Shown: positions 18,290-27,744 of the stretch, piece by piece
How the letters are laid out: the number at the start of each line of letters is the position of its first letter
Position numbering within the stretch: position 1 is the stretch's first letter
Source of the DNA: Peribacillus sp. ACCC06369
Lineage (GTDB): Bacteria > Bacillota > Bacilli > Bacillales > DSM-1321
Direction of reading: 5' to 3'
Length of the DNA: 64,000 nucleotides
NCBI RefSeq assembly: GCF_030348945.1
Contig: NZ_JAUCEN010000002.1
Span: forward strand, 1,550,001 to 1,614,000
Notes under the pieces: generated by a model
Databases searched by the model: none
What the model was told of the DNA's origin: nothing
What the model saw: the letters and a program-made list of their open reading frames with translations, nothing else
Position numbers and translations under genes: made by a program

Positions 18290-18318
18290 TCGACAAGCCA
18301 AGGCTAATCACATATAAT
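18290..18318 (+). promoter_or_regulatory. sigma-A promoter of the murE operon
   Basis: The -35 TCGACA (18290-18295, five of six) and -10 TATAAT (18313-18318, six of six) are separated by 17 bases and lie about 34 bases before the murE ATG, just after the spoVD terminator. Confidence 0.75.
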
Positions 18319-18351
18319 GAATCCTCAAATTAAGTTGAGAGGGATGGAAAA

Positions 18352-19824
18352 ATGAAGCTTCACAAATTACTATCTTATTTAAACTCCTTATTTACGTATG
18401 AAGGAGAAAATCCTGAAATCACCTCCATAGAAAATGATAACCGTAAAGTCATAGACGGAAGTTTATTTGTTTGTATAAAAGGTTATACAGTCGATGGTCA
18501 TGATTTTGCCCAACTCGCTGTAGAACATGGAGCTGCAGCAGTCATTGCGGAAAGGCCGCTTGAACTCGATGTTCCCGTGATCGTTGTCAGGGATTCAAGC
18601 AGGGCGATGGCCGTGCTTGCCGATGCATTTTATGGACATCCGACTCAAAAGATGCGTTTGATTGGAATTACAGGAACGAATGGAAAAACGACGACCAGTC
18701 ACTTATTGGAAAAGATTTTCGAGGATCGACATGAAAAAACAGGACTGATTGGCACGATGTATACAAAAATTGCCGATACGGTATATGAAACCAAGAACAC
18801 GACGCCAGATAGCGTTACGCTCCAGAAGGCATTTCATGAAATGGCCAAAGCGTCTGTCTCCACGGCCATTATGGAAGTTTCTTCGCATGCACTTGAACTT
18901 GGGCGCGTCCATGGCTGTGATTATGATATTGCCGTTTTTACGAATCTCACACAGGATCATTTGGACTTCCATAAAACCATGGACAGATACAGGCAGGCAA
19001 AATCCTTATTTTTCTCACAGCTCGGCAATGCTTACATAGAGAGTCGTCCTAAATATGCTGTGCTTAATGCTGATGATGAGGCAACAGCTGATTTCATTAA
19101 AGCGACAGCTGCTACAGTCGTTACTTACGGCATCGACAAAGAAGCGGATATCAGGGCGAAGGATATAAAAATTGACGCAAAAGGAACATCGTTCACCTTG
19201 ACAGCAGGTAAAGAAGAGCGTTACATTCAGCTGAAGCTAATTGGTAAATTCAGTGTTTACAATGTCCTCTCAGCCATCTCTGCTGCTCTGTGCGCCGGTA
19301 ACGATCTAGATGAGACCATTAAATCCATCGAGGCAATAAATGGTGTTGCAGGCCGTTTTGAACTCATTACAGCGAATCAGGCCTTCCCGGTCATAGTTGA
19401 CTATGCCCATACCCCGGACAGTTTAGAAAATGTTTTAAGAACTGTTGGTGAGTTTGCTCAAAAGAAAATCTTTGTGATAGTGGGCTGCGGTGGGGACCGA
19501 GACAAGACAAAACGTCCTATCATGGCCGAAATTGCATGCAGCTTGGCGACTGACGCGATTTTCACATCGGATAATCCACGCAGTGAAGATGCTGCCCAGA
19601 TCCTGCGGGATATGGAAACTGGCGTAGCAGGCAAAGAATATACGGTAATTGAAGACCGTAGGCAGGCGATTGCTTATGCTGTTTCCAAGGCGGAAGAGGG
19701 CGACGTTATTTTAATAGCTGGAAAAGGTCATGAAACATATCAATTGGTCGGTGACGAAGTGCTTCACTTCGATGACCGTGAAGAAGCAAAAAAGGCGATT
19801 CAAAGTCGTTTGGGTTCAGTTTGA
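18352..19824 (+). CDS. murE: UDP-N-acetylmuramoyl-tripeptide synthetase (meso-DAP adding)
   Basis: MurE adds the third amino acid to UDP-MurNAc-L-Ala-D-Glu in the cytosol. The P-loop is [17 protein letters not shown] (around residues 105-121). The DNPR motif in [10 protein letters not shown] (around residue 410) is the signature for meso-diaminopimelate, so this enzyme is of the DAP type, as in B. subtilis. The 490-residue length is normal. GAGAGGGATGG precedes the ATG at 18352. It is the first gene of a murE-mraY-murD unit driven by its own promoter. Confidence 0.97.
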   Translation: MKLHKLLSYLNSLFTYEGENPEITSIENDNRKVIDGSLFVCIKGYTVDGHDFAQLAVEHGAAAVIAERPLELDVPVIVVRDSSRAMAVLADAFYGHPTQKMRLIGITGTNGKTTTSHLLEKIFEDRHEKTGLIGTMYTKIADTVYETKNTTPDSVTLQKAFHEMAKASVSTAIMEVSSHALELGRVHGCDYDIAVFTNLTQDHLDFHKTMDRYRQAKSLFFSQLGNAYIESRPKYAVLNADDEATADFIKATAATVVTYGIDKEADIRAKDIKIDAKGTSFTLTAGKEERYIQLKLIGKFSVYNVLSAISAALCAGNDLDETIKSIEAINGVAGRFELITANQAFPVIVDYAHTPDSLENVLRTVGEFAQKKIFVIVGCGGDRDKTKRPIMAEIACSLATDAIFTSDNPRSEDAAQILRDMETGVAGKEYTVIEDRRQAIAYAVSKAEEGDVILIAGKGHETYQLVGDEVLHFDDREEAKKAIQSRLGSV

Positions 19825-19917
19825 ACAATCGGTGAATGAATTTGCCCTGCTGCAAATAAGAACAGACAACAAGCAGAATTTTATATTTGAATTGTGTTAG
19901 GAATGAGGGAGTAAGGA

Positions 19918-20895
19918 ATGTTGGAACAAGTAATTTTTTATACGATTTTGGTGGCGTTTTTAGTAACCGTTCTTCTTTCGCCGATTTTTATCCCGTTTTT
20001 AAGAAGATTGAAATTCGGGCAAAGTATCAGGGAAGAAGGTCCACAATCGCATCTGAAGAAAACGGGAACACCCACCATGGGCGGTTTGGTCATATTATTA
20101 TCTGTTACCATCGCTACACTGGTCATGACTTTGAAATTTTCGGTACCTTCGACCGAAACGTATTTATTATTATTCGTTACTTTAGGATTTGGTTTATTAG
20201 GTTTCTTGGACGATTTCATCAAAGTGGTCATGAAGCGAAACCTGGGACTGACTTCTAAGCAAAAATTGCTTGGGCAAATTGTGATTTCGGTGATCTTTTA
20301 CTTCGTCTTTAAACAGACAGACCGTTTTAATCCTGAATTGACGATTCCAGGCACTGATTTTGCCGTTGATTTTGGCTGGTTTTATCTCTTTATCGTTATT
20401 TTCTGGCTGGTAGGTTTTTCGAATGCCGTCAATTTGACGGATGGACTTGATGGACTTGTCTCAGGAACATCAGCCATTGCTTTTGGTGCTTTTGCCATAT
20501 TGGCCTGGAGTCAGTCACAATACGATGTCGCTATTTTTTCGGTGGCGGTTGTCGGTGCGGTGCTCGGATTTTTGGTATTCAATGCACATCCTGCAAAGGT
20601 ATTCATGGGGGATACGGGTTCCTTGGCCCTTGGAGGAGCGATCGCTACCATCGCCCTGTTAACGAAGCTTGAAATCCTCCTGGTAATCATTGGCGGAGTC
20701 TTCGTCATTGAGACGCTCTCAGTCATCCTACAGGTAGGATCTTTTAAAACGACTGGAAAACGTATTTTTAAAATGAGTCCGCTTCATCATCATTATGAGC
20801 TTTCCGGCTGGTCGGAATGGCGCGTCGTCGTGACTTTCTGGACAGTGGGGCTGCTGTGTGCGGTACTCGGAATCTATTTAGAGGTGTGGATATAA
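19918..20895 (+). CDS. mraY: phospho-N-acetylmuramoyl-pentapeptide transferase
   Basis: MraY makes lipid I by moving phospho-MurNAc-pentapeptide onto undecaprenyl phosphate at the cytoplasmic membrane. The 325-residue protein has about ten membrane segments. The family motifs are present: [11 protein letters not shown] (around residues 46-56), [14 protein letters not shown] (with the Asp pair, around residue 100), [12 protein letters not shown] (around residue 170), [12 protein letters not shown] and the [13 protein letters not shown] histidine cluster near residue 290. An AAGGA ribosome-binding site precedes the ATG. murD starts immediately after the stop. Confidence 0.98.
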   Translation: MLEQVIFYTILVAFLVTVLLSPIFIPFLRRLKFGQSIREEGPQSHLKKTGTPTMGGLVILLSVTIATLVMTLKFSVPSTETYLLLFVTLGFGLLGFLDDFIKVVMKRNLGLTSKQKLLGQIVISVIFYFVFKQTDRFNPELTIPGTDFAVDFGWFYLFIVIFWLVGFSNAVNLTDGLDGLVSGTSAIAFGAFAILAWSQSQYDVAIFSVAVVGAVLGFLVFNAHPAKVFMGDTGSLALGGAIATIALLTKLEILLVIIGGVFVIETLSVILQVGSFKTTGKRIFKMSPLHHHYELSGWSEWRVVVTFWTVGLLCAVLGIYLEVWI

Positions 20896-22248
20896 TTGAA
20901 AGAGACTGCAAAGTATTCAGAGAAAAAGATATTGGTATTGGGATTGGCAAAAAGCGGAGTGACGGCAGCTTCGCTTCTACATAAATTAGGAGCTTTCGTA
21001 ACGGTGAATGACATGAAGCCATTATCGGAAAATCCTGAGGCTCAAGGACTTCTTGAACAAGGAATTAAAGTCATCTGCGGTAGTCATCCGATCGAGCTTC
21101 TTGATGAGGGTTTCGAGTTGATCGTGAAAAACCCGGGAATCCCTTATCGGAACCCTATCGTAAAAGGGGCATTGGAAAAAGAGATTCCGGTTATTACGGA
21201 AGTTGAATTGGCCTATCAAATCAGTGAGGCCCCTTTCATAGGCATCACTGGTACAAATGGGAAAACGACTACGACAACATTAATATTCGAAATGTTGAAG
21301 ACCGGTGAAAAGTCCCCACTTATTGCTGGGAATATCGGGACAGTGGCTTCGGGGGTTGCTGAAAAGGCAAAATCAGATGACTCGATCGTCATTGAATTAT
21401 CATCGTTTCAGTTAATGGGAATAGAGGAATTTCGTCCTGAAATCTCAGTCTTGACAAATTTGTATGATGCGCATTTGGATTATCATAGTTCCAAACAGGA
21501 ATATGCCGAAGCAAAAGCTGCGATTGCGAAAAATCAAATAGGTTCAGATTTCATGATTTATAATGCAGATCAAGATCCCGTTGTATCCATGGCGAAAAAG
21601 ACCAAGGCTGAACTTGTACCTTTTTCAACTGAAGTGAAACATGAGAATGGAGCCTATGTAGAAGAAGGTGCCGCATACTTCAGAGGAGAAAAAATCATTG
21701 ATGTTTCAGAGATAGCGCTTCCTGGAAAACATAATTTGGAAAATGTGCTCGCGGCCATATCAGCGGCGAAACTGAAGGGTGTTGCCAACGAAGCCATTCA
21801 GACTGTATTGAAAACATTTTATGGTGTGGAGCACCGTTTGCAGTTTGTTGCAACGATCGAAAACCGTAAATTTTATAATGATTCGAAAGCGACGAACATT
21901 CTAGCGGCGTCCAAAGCATTAACATCCTTTACGGAACCTGTCATCTTATTGGCAGGCGGGTTGGACCGCGGGAATGAATTCGATGAGTTGAAACCGGCTA
22001 TGAAAAATGTCAAAGCCTTGATAACTTTTGGCGAAACCGCAGAAAAAATTGAGCGGGTAGCAAAAGAAATAGGAATAGCGAATATAAAACGTGTCGATAA
22101 TGTAGAAAAGGCCGTACCGGCTGCATTTGAATTATCAAATGAAGGCGACTGCATTCTTCTCTCCCCGGCTTGTGCAAGCTGGGATCAATATAAAACTTTT
22201 GAGCAAAGAGGAGACATGTTTATGGAGGCCGTGCATAAACTTAAGTAA
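20896..22248 (+). CDS. murD: UDP-N-acetylmuramoyl-L-alanine--D-glutamate ligase
   Basis: MurD adds D-glutamate to UDP-MurNAc-L-Ala with ATP. The Mur-ligase P-loop is [14 protein letters not shown] (around residues 115-128). The N-terminal UDP-binding domain begins [22 protein letters not shown], and the C-terminal domain contains [16 protein letters not shown] and [19 protein letters not shown]. The 450-residue length matches the family. The TTG start at 20896 directly follows the mraY stop, with GAGGTGTGGA as ribosome-binding site. A terminator follows, so spoVE is expressed separately. Confidence 0.97.
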   Translation: MKETAKYSEKKILVLGLAKSGVTAASLLHKLGAFVTVNDMKPLSENPEAQGLLEQGIKVICGSHPIELLDEGFELIVKNPGIPYRNPIVKGALEKEIPVITEVELAYQISEAPFIGITGTNGKTTTTTLIFEMLKTGEKSPLIAGNIGTVASGVAEKAKSDDSIVIELSSFQLMGIEEFRPEISVLTNLYDAHLDYHSSKQEYAEAKAAIAKNQIGSDFMIYNADQDPVVSMAKKTKAELVPFSTEVKHENGAYVEEGAAYFRGEKIIDVSEIALPGKHNLENVLAAISAAKLKGVANEAIQTVLKTFYGVEHRLQFVATIENRKFYNDSKATNILAASKALTSFTEPVILLAGGLDRGNEFDELKPAMKNVKALITFGETAEKIERVAKEIGIANIKRVDNVEKAVPAAFELSNEGDCILLSPACASWDQYKTFEQRGDMFMEAVHKLK

Positions 22249-22295
22249 GAGCTTTCGCAGAGAGAAGTGAACTTGCTTCTACGTTGACACCTTGG

Positions 22296-22331
22296 AAAAA
22301 AGCGATAATGAGCCGTTATCGCTTTTTTTTT
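22296..22331 (+). terminator. Rho-independent terminator after murD
   Basis: The 13-bp stem AAAAAAGCGATAA/TTATCGCTTTTTT (22296-22308 and 22316-22328) has a seven-base loop and a T-run. Confidence 0.92.
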
Positions 22332-22409
22332 GACTAAAGTGCTGACAAGCAATCAGCAATGATGTTTTTATTCGTACAGGCTCGAAAAACTTCCTAGAGG
22401 TGGATGTCC

Positions 22410-23510
22410 GTGCCATTAAAAAAATCGAATCCTGATCTCATTCTCATTATCGTCACCTTAAGTCTTTTGACCGTTGGATTAATCATGGTTTACAGCGCGA
22501 GTGCCATTTGGGCAACATATAAATTTGATGATTCCTTTTATTTTGCAAAAAGACAGTTGCTGTTTGCCTGCGTTGGTGTCATAGCCATGTTTTTCATCAT
22601 GAATGTGGATTACTGGACGTGGCGGACTTGGGCCAAGATTTTGATCATCATTTGTTTCATTATGTTACTGGCTGTGCTGGTGCCGGGTATAGGGATGGCG
22701 AGAAATGGTTCGAGGAGCTGGATTGGTGTAGGTGCCTTTTCGGTCCAACCTTCTGAGTTCATGAAGCTAGCGATGATCGCTTTTTTAGCTAAGTTTTTAT
22801 CCGAACGGCAAAAGCTGATCACCTCCTTCAAAAAAGGTATGCTTCCATCCTTGGGTTTAGTGTTTTTGGCATTTGGATTGATCATGTTACAGCCCGACCT
22901 TGGAACGGGAACGGTAATGGTAGGAACCTGCATCGTCATGATCTTTATTTCCGGGGCAAGAATCAGCCATTTTGTCGGCTTGGGTCTTATCGGGGTGGCT
23001 GGTTTTATCGGTCTGATTTTGTCAGCGCCTTACCGGATAAAAAGGATCACATCTTTTCTAGATCCTTGGGAAGATCCTTTGGGTAGTGGATTTCAGATGA
23101 TTCAATCGTTCTATGCAATTGGGCCCGGGGGATTATTCGGGCTGGGACTCGGGCAAAGCCGCCAAAAGTTTTTCTATTTACCAGAACCTCAGACTGATTT
23201 CATTTTTGCCATACTGTCCGAGGAACTTGGCTTCATCGGAGGCTCTCTGGTCATTTTGTTATTTGCGCTTATGCTTTGGCGGGGCATACGGATCGCGCTT
23301 GGTGCCCCTGATTTATATGGGAGCCTTGTAGCGGTGGGAATCATTGCAATGGTCGCCATTCAAGTGATGATCAATATAGGGGTGGTAACGGGATTGATGC
23401 CGGTTACGGGTATCACCTTGCCCCTCTTGAGTTATGGTGGTTCATCTCTGACACTAATGTTGATGGCGATCGGAGTGCTCCTGAATATAAGTCGTTATTC
23501 AAGATTCTGA
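22410..23510 (+). CDS. spoVE: stage V sporulation protein E (SEDS glycosyltransferase)
   Basis: SpoVE is the SEDS-family (FtsW/RodA) lipid II polymerase for spore cortex and acts with SpoVD. The 366-residue protein has about ten membrane spans. SEDS motifs are present: NGSRSWIGVG (around residue 94), QPSEFMKLA, QPDLGTGTVM (with the essential Asp region), DPLGSGFQMIQS and SYGGSSL. I prefer the GTG at 22410 (MPLKKSNPDLIL). The AGAGGTGG ribosome-binding site is then seven bases upstream, and the length equals that recalled for B. subtilis. The ATG at 22404 would sit on top of the site. murG, the usual next gene, is missing. Confidence 0.95.
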   Translation: MPLKKSNPDLILIIVTLSLLTVGLIMVYSASAIWATYKFDDSFYFAKRQLLFACVGVIAMFFIMNVDYWTWRTWAKILIIICFIMLLAVLVPGIGMARNGSRSWIGVGAFSVQPSEFMKLAMIAFLAKFLSERQKLITSFKKGMLPSLGLVFLAFGLIMLQPDLGTGTVMVGTCIVMIFISGARISHFVGLGLIGVAGFIGLILSAPYRIKRITSFLDPWEDPLGSGFQMIQSFYAIGPGGLFGLGLGQSRQKFFYLPEPQTDFIFAILSEELGFIGGSLVILLFALMLWRGIRIALGAPDLYGSLVAVGIIAMVAIQVMINIGVVTGLMPVTGITLPLLSYGGSSLTLMLMAIGVLLNISRYSRF

Positions 23511-23533
23511 CATCAGGAAAATATATGATATGA

Positions 23534-23574
23534 GAAAAGGGAAGTCCTGTTAAATGCAGGGCTCCCTTTTTTTT
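23534..23574 (+). terminator. terminator after spoVE
   Basis: An imperfect stem (AAAAGGGAAGTCCTG with CAGGGCTCCCTTTT) is followed by a long T-run, at about 23534-23574. It marks the end of the spoVE transcript. Confidence 0.8.
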
Positions 23575-23865
23575 ACGTTGAAAGCCCTTGCAGGAAAAAG
23601 ATTTTGGAGGGGACCTTGCCGGAATTTAGAAATAATTGAAATGTCGCTTAAATATTACCATGTATGAATGTTGGGGAATCCACAATAAATATTGGCAATA
23701 CAGCTTTGTTTAGACTATAGTATAAGAGGGTTAGGCCGTACTGGGGCTTGCTTCTGTTTATTTTTCTGCTTAAAAGGTGTTATTAATCTTCTAAAATAAG
23801 TGACCTCATGGAAGAGGAATTGAAAATCGTAACTTGGAATTTTTGGAACAACAAGGAGGTTTATC
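23575..23865 (+). other. spoVE-murB intergenic segment, site where murG would be expected
   Basis: This 291-base segment has no credible open frame and no recognisable remnant of murG. It holds the murB promoter (called separately). The AAGGAGG ribosome-binding site of murB lies at its end. The remainder is AT-rich and shows nothing. Confidence 0.6.
23692..23721 (+). promoter_or_regulatory. probable sigma-A promoter of murB
   Basis: The -35 TTGGCA (23692-23697, five of six) and -10 TATAGT (23716-23721, five of six) are 18 bases apart. They give a leader of about 140 bases before murB. Confidence 0.55.
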
Positions 23866-24774
23866 ATGGATAAAGTGATAAAGCAATTAACTGAAATGAA
23901 AATCGGCAAAGTTCTAGAACAGGAACCGCTTGCGAATCATACAACTATGAAAATTGGGGGGCCGGCTGATTTATTCATCGTGCCATCTTCCATTGAAAAT
24001 ATAGAAAAAACGATGCAGGTCATTAAAGAACATGGGATACCATGGAGGGCGATTGGCAGGGGCTCGAACCTACTTGTAAGTGATGGCGGAATTGAAGGTG
24101 CCGTGCTTAAATTGGGTAGAGGACTTGATCATCTTGAGATAAATGGCGCCGAGATTAAAGCAGGGGCTGGGGTATCACTTGTCAGCCTGTCCGTACAAAT
24201 CAGTAAAAAAGGGTATGCAGGATTGGAATTTGCCAGTGGAATCCCTGGTTCGGTCGGCGGAGCTGTCTATATGAACGCTGGTGCGCACGGTTCCGATATG
24301 AGTGAAATTCTCAAGGCGGCACATGTCCTTTTTGAAGATGGAACCCTAGCTTGGCTTTCTAAGGAAGAAATGGATTTTTCTTATCGTACTTCCCTACTTC
24401 AGAAGAAAAGACCTGGAATCGTACTTGAAGCAATTTTTCAATTGACTGAGGGTGATAAAACCGAAATCGTTGAAAGAATGCAGAATAACAAAAATTACCG
24501 TAAAGAGACGCAGCCGTATAATCTTCCATGTGCCGGGAGCATATTTAGGAATCCTCTTCCGCATCATGCAGGTAAACTGGTGGAGAATGCAGGCCTGAAG
24601 GGACACTCGATTGGCGGAGCTCAGATTTCACCGATGCATGGGAACTTTATCGTTAACACAGGTAATGGAAGTGCAGCGGATGTTCAAGCCTTGATACAGC
24701 ATGTGAAGGATACTGTGTATGATATGTTTGAAATTGAAATGGAAACAGAAGTGGAAATTATCGGCCGGAAATAA
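23866..24774 (+). CDS. murB: UDP-N-acetylenolpyruvoylglucosamine reductase
   Basis: MurB is the FAD/NADPH enzyme that completes UDP-MurNAc from enolpyruvyl-UDP-GlcNAc. FAD-binding motifs are visible: [14 protein letters not shown] (around residues 24-37), [12 protein letters not shown] (around residues 64-75) and [19 protein letters not shown] (around residues 124-142). The active-site Ser lies in [10 protein letters not shown] (around residue 226). The 302-residue length is normal. AAGGAGG precedes the ATG. It stands alone between two promoters, and in B. subtilis it would follow murG. Confidence 0.97.
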   Translation: MDKVIKQLTEMKIGKVLEQEPLANHTTMKIGGPADLFIVPSSIENIEKTMQVIKEHGIPWRAIGRGSNLLVSDGGIEGAVLKLGRGLDHLEINGAEIKAGAGVSLVSLSVQISKKGYAGLEFASGIPGSVGGAVYMNAGAHGSDMSEILKAAHVLFEDGTLAWLSKEEMDFSYRTSLLQKKRPGIVLEAIFQLTEGDKTEIVERMQNNKNYRKETQPYNLPCAGSIFRNPLPHHAGKLVENAGLKGHSIGGAQISPMHGNFIVNTGNGSAADVQALIQHVKDTVYDMFEIEMETEVEIIGRK

Positions 24775-24805
24775 TAATGGAGTTATTTTTTATATCCAAA
24801 TTTTG

Positions 24806-24814
24806 TGATATAAT
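24806..24814 (+). promoter_or_regulatory. extended -10 promoter before divIB
   Basis: A perfect -10 TATAAT (24809-24814) carries the TGn extension (TGA, 24806-24808). No good -35 is seen 17 bases upstream, which is common for extended -10 promoters. It lies about 100 bases before the divIB ATG. Confidence 0.5.
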
Positions 24815-24912
24815 GTGTTACCTTTTAAAGTTTATTTATAACCGAATTTTGAGTTTGATTGATTTCGTACTGTGTCAAAAACCATCCATTTTTTCAGGAA
24901 GAGGTGAAAGGG

Positions 24913-25695
24913 ATGGAAAAGGGAAAAATAGTTTCCATTGAGGACCGCATCCCGAAATTAAAACAATTAAGAAAAAGTAAAGCAAACAGGCGGCTTGTTC
25001 TTTTGCTTTCCCTTTTCTTCATTCTGGTTGCTTGTGTGCTATATTTTTTATCCCCTTTGAGCTATGTGAAATCCGTGCAGGTGGAGGGTAATCGTTATAT
25101 TACTTCCAAGCAGATCATTAAATTGAGTAAGGTGAAGAAGGATCGAAGCATCTGGAAGGTTGATACAGGGGTAACCGCGGCTAATATCAAAAAGAATCAG
25201 GAAATAAAAAGCGTTAAGGTAACACCTGTATTTCCTAATGCCATTAAAATTACGGTTTCGGAACATAATAGGATGGCATACCTGTCCAATAATGGGAAGT
25301 TTGCCCCTATTTTGGAAAATGGGACCGTTTTGGAGGAGCTAGCAACAGGAGAAATTCCAGTATTTGCCCCGGTTTTAATTGGTTTCAAAGAGGGTAAAGC
25401 ATTAAAGTTGCTTTTAGAAGAATTGGACAAGCTTCCTGTCGAGATTCAGAATGCCATTTCCGAAATTCATTATGCTCCAACCAAAACAGATGCCTATCAT
25501 ATCGTCATGTTTATGAACGATGGGTTTGAGGTAAGTGCGACAAGCCGGACTTTATACGAAAAAATGATTCACTATCCATCGATTGTCAGCCAGTTGGATC
25601 CTGATGTAAAGGGTGTCATTGATCTGGAAGTGGGTTCTTATTTTAAAGCATATGAAGACGCTGAACAAAAGGAAGACACTAATGAGGAAAATTAA
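24913..25695 (+). CDS. divIB: cell division protein DivIB (FtsQ)
   Basis: DivIB is the bitopic divisome protein that forms a complex with FtsL and DivIC. A basic cytoplasmic N-terminus is followed by one membrane span (about residues 33-52). The POTRA domain follows (SYVKSVQVEGNRYITSKQIIKLS, about residues 53-125), then the beta domain and an acidic C-terminal tail. The length is 260 residues. I chose the ATG at 24913, six bases after AGAGGTGA. The frame upstream of it lacks a ribosome-binding site. The 3' end overlaps ylxW by 14 bases. Confidence 0.94.
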   Translation: MEKGKIVSIEDRIPKLKQLRKSKANRRLVLLLSLFFILVACVLYFLSPLSYVKSVQVEGNRYITSKQIIKLSKVKKDRSIWKVDTGVTAANIKKNQEIKSVKVTPVFPNAIKITVSEHNRMAYLSNNGKFAPILENGTVLEELATGEIPVFAPVLIGFKEGKALKLLLEELDKLPVEIQNAISEIHYAPTKTDAYHIVMFMNDGFEVSATSRTLYEKMIHYPSIVSQLDPDVKGVIDLEVGSYFKAYEDAEQKEDTNEEN

Positions 25696-26374
25696 TGGCA
25701 AACGGGTGGTTTTGCCCCTAGTTTGCGTAGTTCTCGGATTTATGATTGCCTTCTCTTACAATCTGACCAAAGATGGTAAAGGAGTAGGGAAGGACAAAGC
25801 CTGGGATCAGGAATATGAACTCAGGCAACAATTGATCGAACAAGAGAAACAGAACCGGGACCTTCAGAAGGAACTCCTTCAAAAGCAAGAAAATGTATCC
25901 AAAATAGAAAAGGACCTAGCACAGGAAAAGCAGCTTTTTTTCAATTTGGCAAAGGATACGGAGAAATACCGGATGTTTCTCGGAAAAGTGAAAGTGAAAG
26001 GCACAGGCCTTCAGGTGACTCTTGAAGATGGTACAGATATGGACTCAAAAGCCAATGTCAATAACTACCTGGTCCACGAACAGCATGTCTTCAAGGTCGT
26101 CAATGAACTATACATATCAGGTGCAGAGGCTGTTGCGATTAACGGTCAAAGGTTAAATCATAATTCGTACATAATCTGTAATGGGCCAGTGATCACAATC
26201 GATGGCCATCAGCATCCTGCTCCATTTACCATTTCTGCGATTGGGGACCCTGATGTCCTGGGTGCTTCCCTGGACTTACCAGGTGGCATTAAGGAACAGC
26301 TGGTTAATGAGAATATTATCTTTACAGTGGAAAAACAAAAGAATATCATTTTTGATCCAATTATTGGAGGGTGA
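25682..26374 (+). CDS. ylxW: DUF881 family membrane protein YlxW
   Basis: This is a 230-residue protein with an N-terminal membrane anchor (about residues 8-24). A coiled coil (about residues 40-85, rich in Lys, Glu and Gln) and an extracytoplasmic DUF881 domain (KVKVKGTGLQVTLEDG, ...VVNELYISGAEAVAINGQRL) follow. The function is unknown. Its place between divIB and ftsA suggests a link with division or the wall. The ATG at 25682 (MRKINGKR) overlaps divIB by 14 bases and has AAGGAAG upstream. The longer frame from 25613 would run deep into divIB and is rejected. ylxX next door is a paralogue. Confidence 0.88.
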   Translation: MRKINGKRVVLPLVCVVLGFMIAFSYNLTKDGKGVGKDKAWDQEYELRQQLIEQEKQNRDLQKELLQKQENVSKIEKDLAQEKQLFFNLAKDTEKYRMFLGKVKVKGTGLQVTLEDGTDMDSKANVNNYLVHEQHVFKVVNELYISGAEAVAINGQRLNHNSYIICNGPVITIDGHQHPAPFTISAIGDPDVLGASLDLPGGIKEQLVNENIIFTVEKQKNIIFDPIIGG

Positions 26375-26416
26375 TTAGATCGCCGGATTCGATGAAAGAT
26401 TGGTGAGAAACTGGAA

Positions 26417-27127
26417 ATGAAAAAAAAGCTTTCTTTTAGTTTGGTTACGTTGATTGCTGGCTTCATGCTCGCTATTCAATTCAATTTGGTGAATCAGCCT
26501 GTCATTTCCGATACAAGGGATATGTGGGAGCTGAAAAATGATTTATTGAAAGAACAGCAGACCCAGGTGGAATTAATTGAGGATATCAGTAAGCTTGAGG
26601 GGAAAATTGCCTCCTATGAAACAAAGAAAAATGAGAGTAAAGAAGAAGTATTGCGTGACACCCTGACCGAATTAAAGACTGACGCAGGGTTGACTGAAAT
26701 AAAAGGTAATGGGGTAATCGTGTCTATACAGCCTATCAAAGAAGATATCCTACTTGGTGAGAGAATCGAGTATATTTCACCTGTGCTGATAATTCGGCTC
26801 ATTAATGAAATGTATAGGTTTGGAGCTGACGAAATTTCCATTTCAGGGCAAAGGTATATATCGACATCGGTTATTCGTGATATTAATGGACAGCCGAAAA
26901 TGGACGGATATCCCCTAGTCAATTACCCTGTCGAAATGCAGGCAATAACCGTTAATCCAAAGAAACTTAAGCAGCGCATTGAAGGTTCTGAACTTATGGA
27001 TGATTTCTTTATAGATAATTTTGAAGTGCAGATTAAGGTGCCGACTGGTGAATTAACATTGCCGGCATACCAAAATGCTATTAATGTGGAACACATGGAA
27101 CCCATTATGGATGGGGGGGAATCGTGA
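26417..27127 (+). CDS. ylxX: DUF881 family membrane protein YlxX
   Basis: This second DUF881 protein (236 residues) has the same plan as YlxW. It has an N-terminal membrane anchor (about residues 5-22), a coiled coil (about residues 38-80) and an extracytoplasmic domain with GNGVIVSIQP and LINEMYRFGADEISISGQRY, the same core as LYISGAEAVAINGQRL in YlxW. The pair probably arose by tandem duplication and might pair with each other, but this is inference. No function is known. Its TGA overlaps the sbp ATG by one base, so the two are translationally coupled. Confidence 0.88.
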   Translation: MKKKLSFSLVTLIAGFMLAIQFNLVNQPVISDTRDMWELKNDLLKEQQTQVELIEDISKLEGKIASYETKKNESKEEVLRDTLTELKTDAGLTEIKGNGVIVSIQPIKEDILLGERIEYISPVLIIRLINEMYRFGADEISISGQRYISTSVIRDINGQPKMDGYPLVNYPVEMQAITVNPKKLKQRIEGSELMDDFFIDNFEVQIKVPTGELTLPAYQNAINVEHMEPIMDGGES

Positions 27128-27492
27128 TGTGGTTGCCAGTTTTTGGACTCTTAATTGGGATCACCCTTGGTTTTTTGGTGGATTTTGATATTCCCCAAGA
27201 ATATTCAAATTATCTCTCCATTGCCGTGCTTGCTGCTTTTGATACCTTGTTTGGAGGCATACGGGCGCATCTGCAAAATCTTTATGATGAAGTAGTATTT
27301 GTAACAGGATTCTTCTTTAATATTGTTTTGGCCGCAGGTTTGGCTTTTCTAGGTGTACATCTTGGTGTAGACTTATATTTAGCCGCAATCTTCGTGTTCG
27401 GCGTAAGGCTCTTTCAAAATATCGCCCTGATTAGAAGGATCCTAATTGAAAAATGGTCCATTTCCCGGAAAAAGCAGAAAAAAAATCTTTAA
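27127..27492 (+). CDS. sbp: small basic protein Sbp (DUF1290)
   Basis: This 121-residue membrane protein of the DUF1290 (small basic protein) family has about three membrane spans and a strongly basic C-terminal tail (RRILIEKWSISRKKQKKNL). The family core YSNYLSIAVLAAFDTLFGGIRAHLQ and HLGVDLYLAAIFVFGVRLFQNIA is complete. It is conserved next to ftsA in Bacillales, with unknown function. I start at ATG 27127 (MWLPVFGLL), which matches the remembered B. subtilis N-terminus. GTG 27124 is one codon longer. Confidence 0.92.
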   Translation: MWLPVFGLLIGITLGFLVDFDIPQEYSNYLSIAVLAAFDTLFGGIRAHLQNLYDEVVFVTGFFFNIVLAAGLAFLGVHLGVDLYLAAIFVFGVRLFQNIALIRRILIEKWSISRKKQKKNL

Positions 27493-27648
27493 TTTTAAAG
27501 GGAATTAAGTTATAAATGACGAATAGTTTATGGCAGTATCTAGTTTAGTAATATATCAGTTAAGTTGAGAAGCGAACAATTAGAATCTTAAAGTGAGGAA
27601 TCTACGAGTTCTGTTTGGGAAATACAAATGAACTGCTTAGTATGACTG

Positions 27649-27675
27649 TTGTAATCAGTTCTGTTATTCTATAAT
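27649..27675 (+). promoter_or_regulatory. candidate sigma-A promoter of ftsA-ftsZ
   Basis: A perfect -10 TATAAT (27670-27675) follows a -35-like TTGTAA (27649-27654) at the short spacing of 15. A TGTTGT at 27647 would give 17. The 252-base gap between sbp and ftsA probably holds several promoters, as in B. subtilis, where a sigma-H promoter is also known. I could not assign a good sigma-H site here. Confidence 0.5.
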
Positions 27676-27744
27676 GAATAAGTCTTTCGATATAAAAATG
27701 TTATTCTACTAATACATGTATAAAACTGAAGGAGGTGCCATGGA

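Noticed and set aside
27592..27623. A sigma-H promoter of ftsA (GAGGAAT ... GGGAAAT).
   Set aside because: Spacing and the -10 do not fit the sigma-H consensus. It is expected from B. subtilis, but the sequence does not support it well enough.
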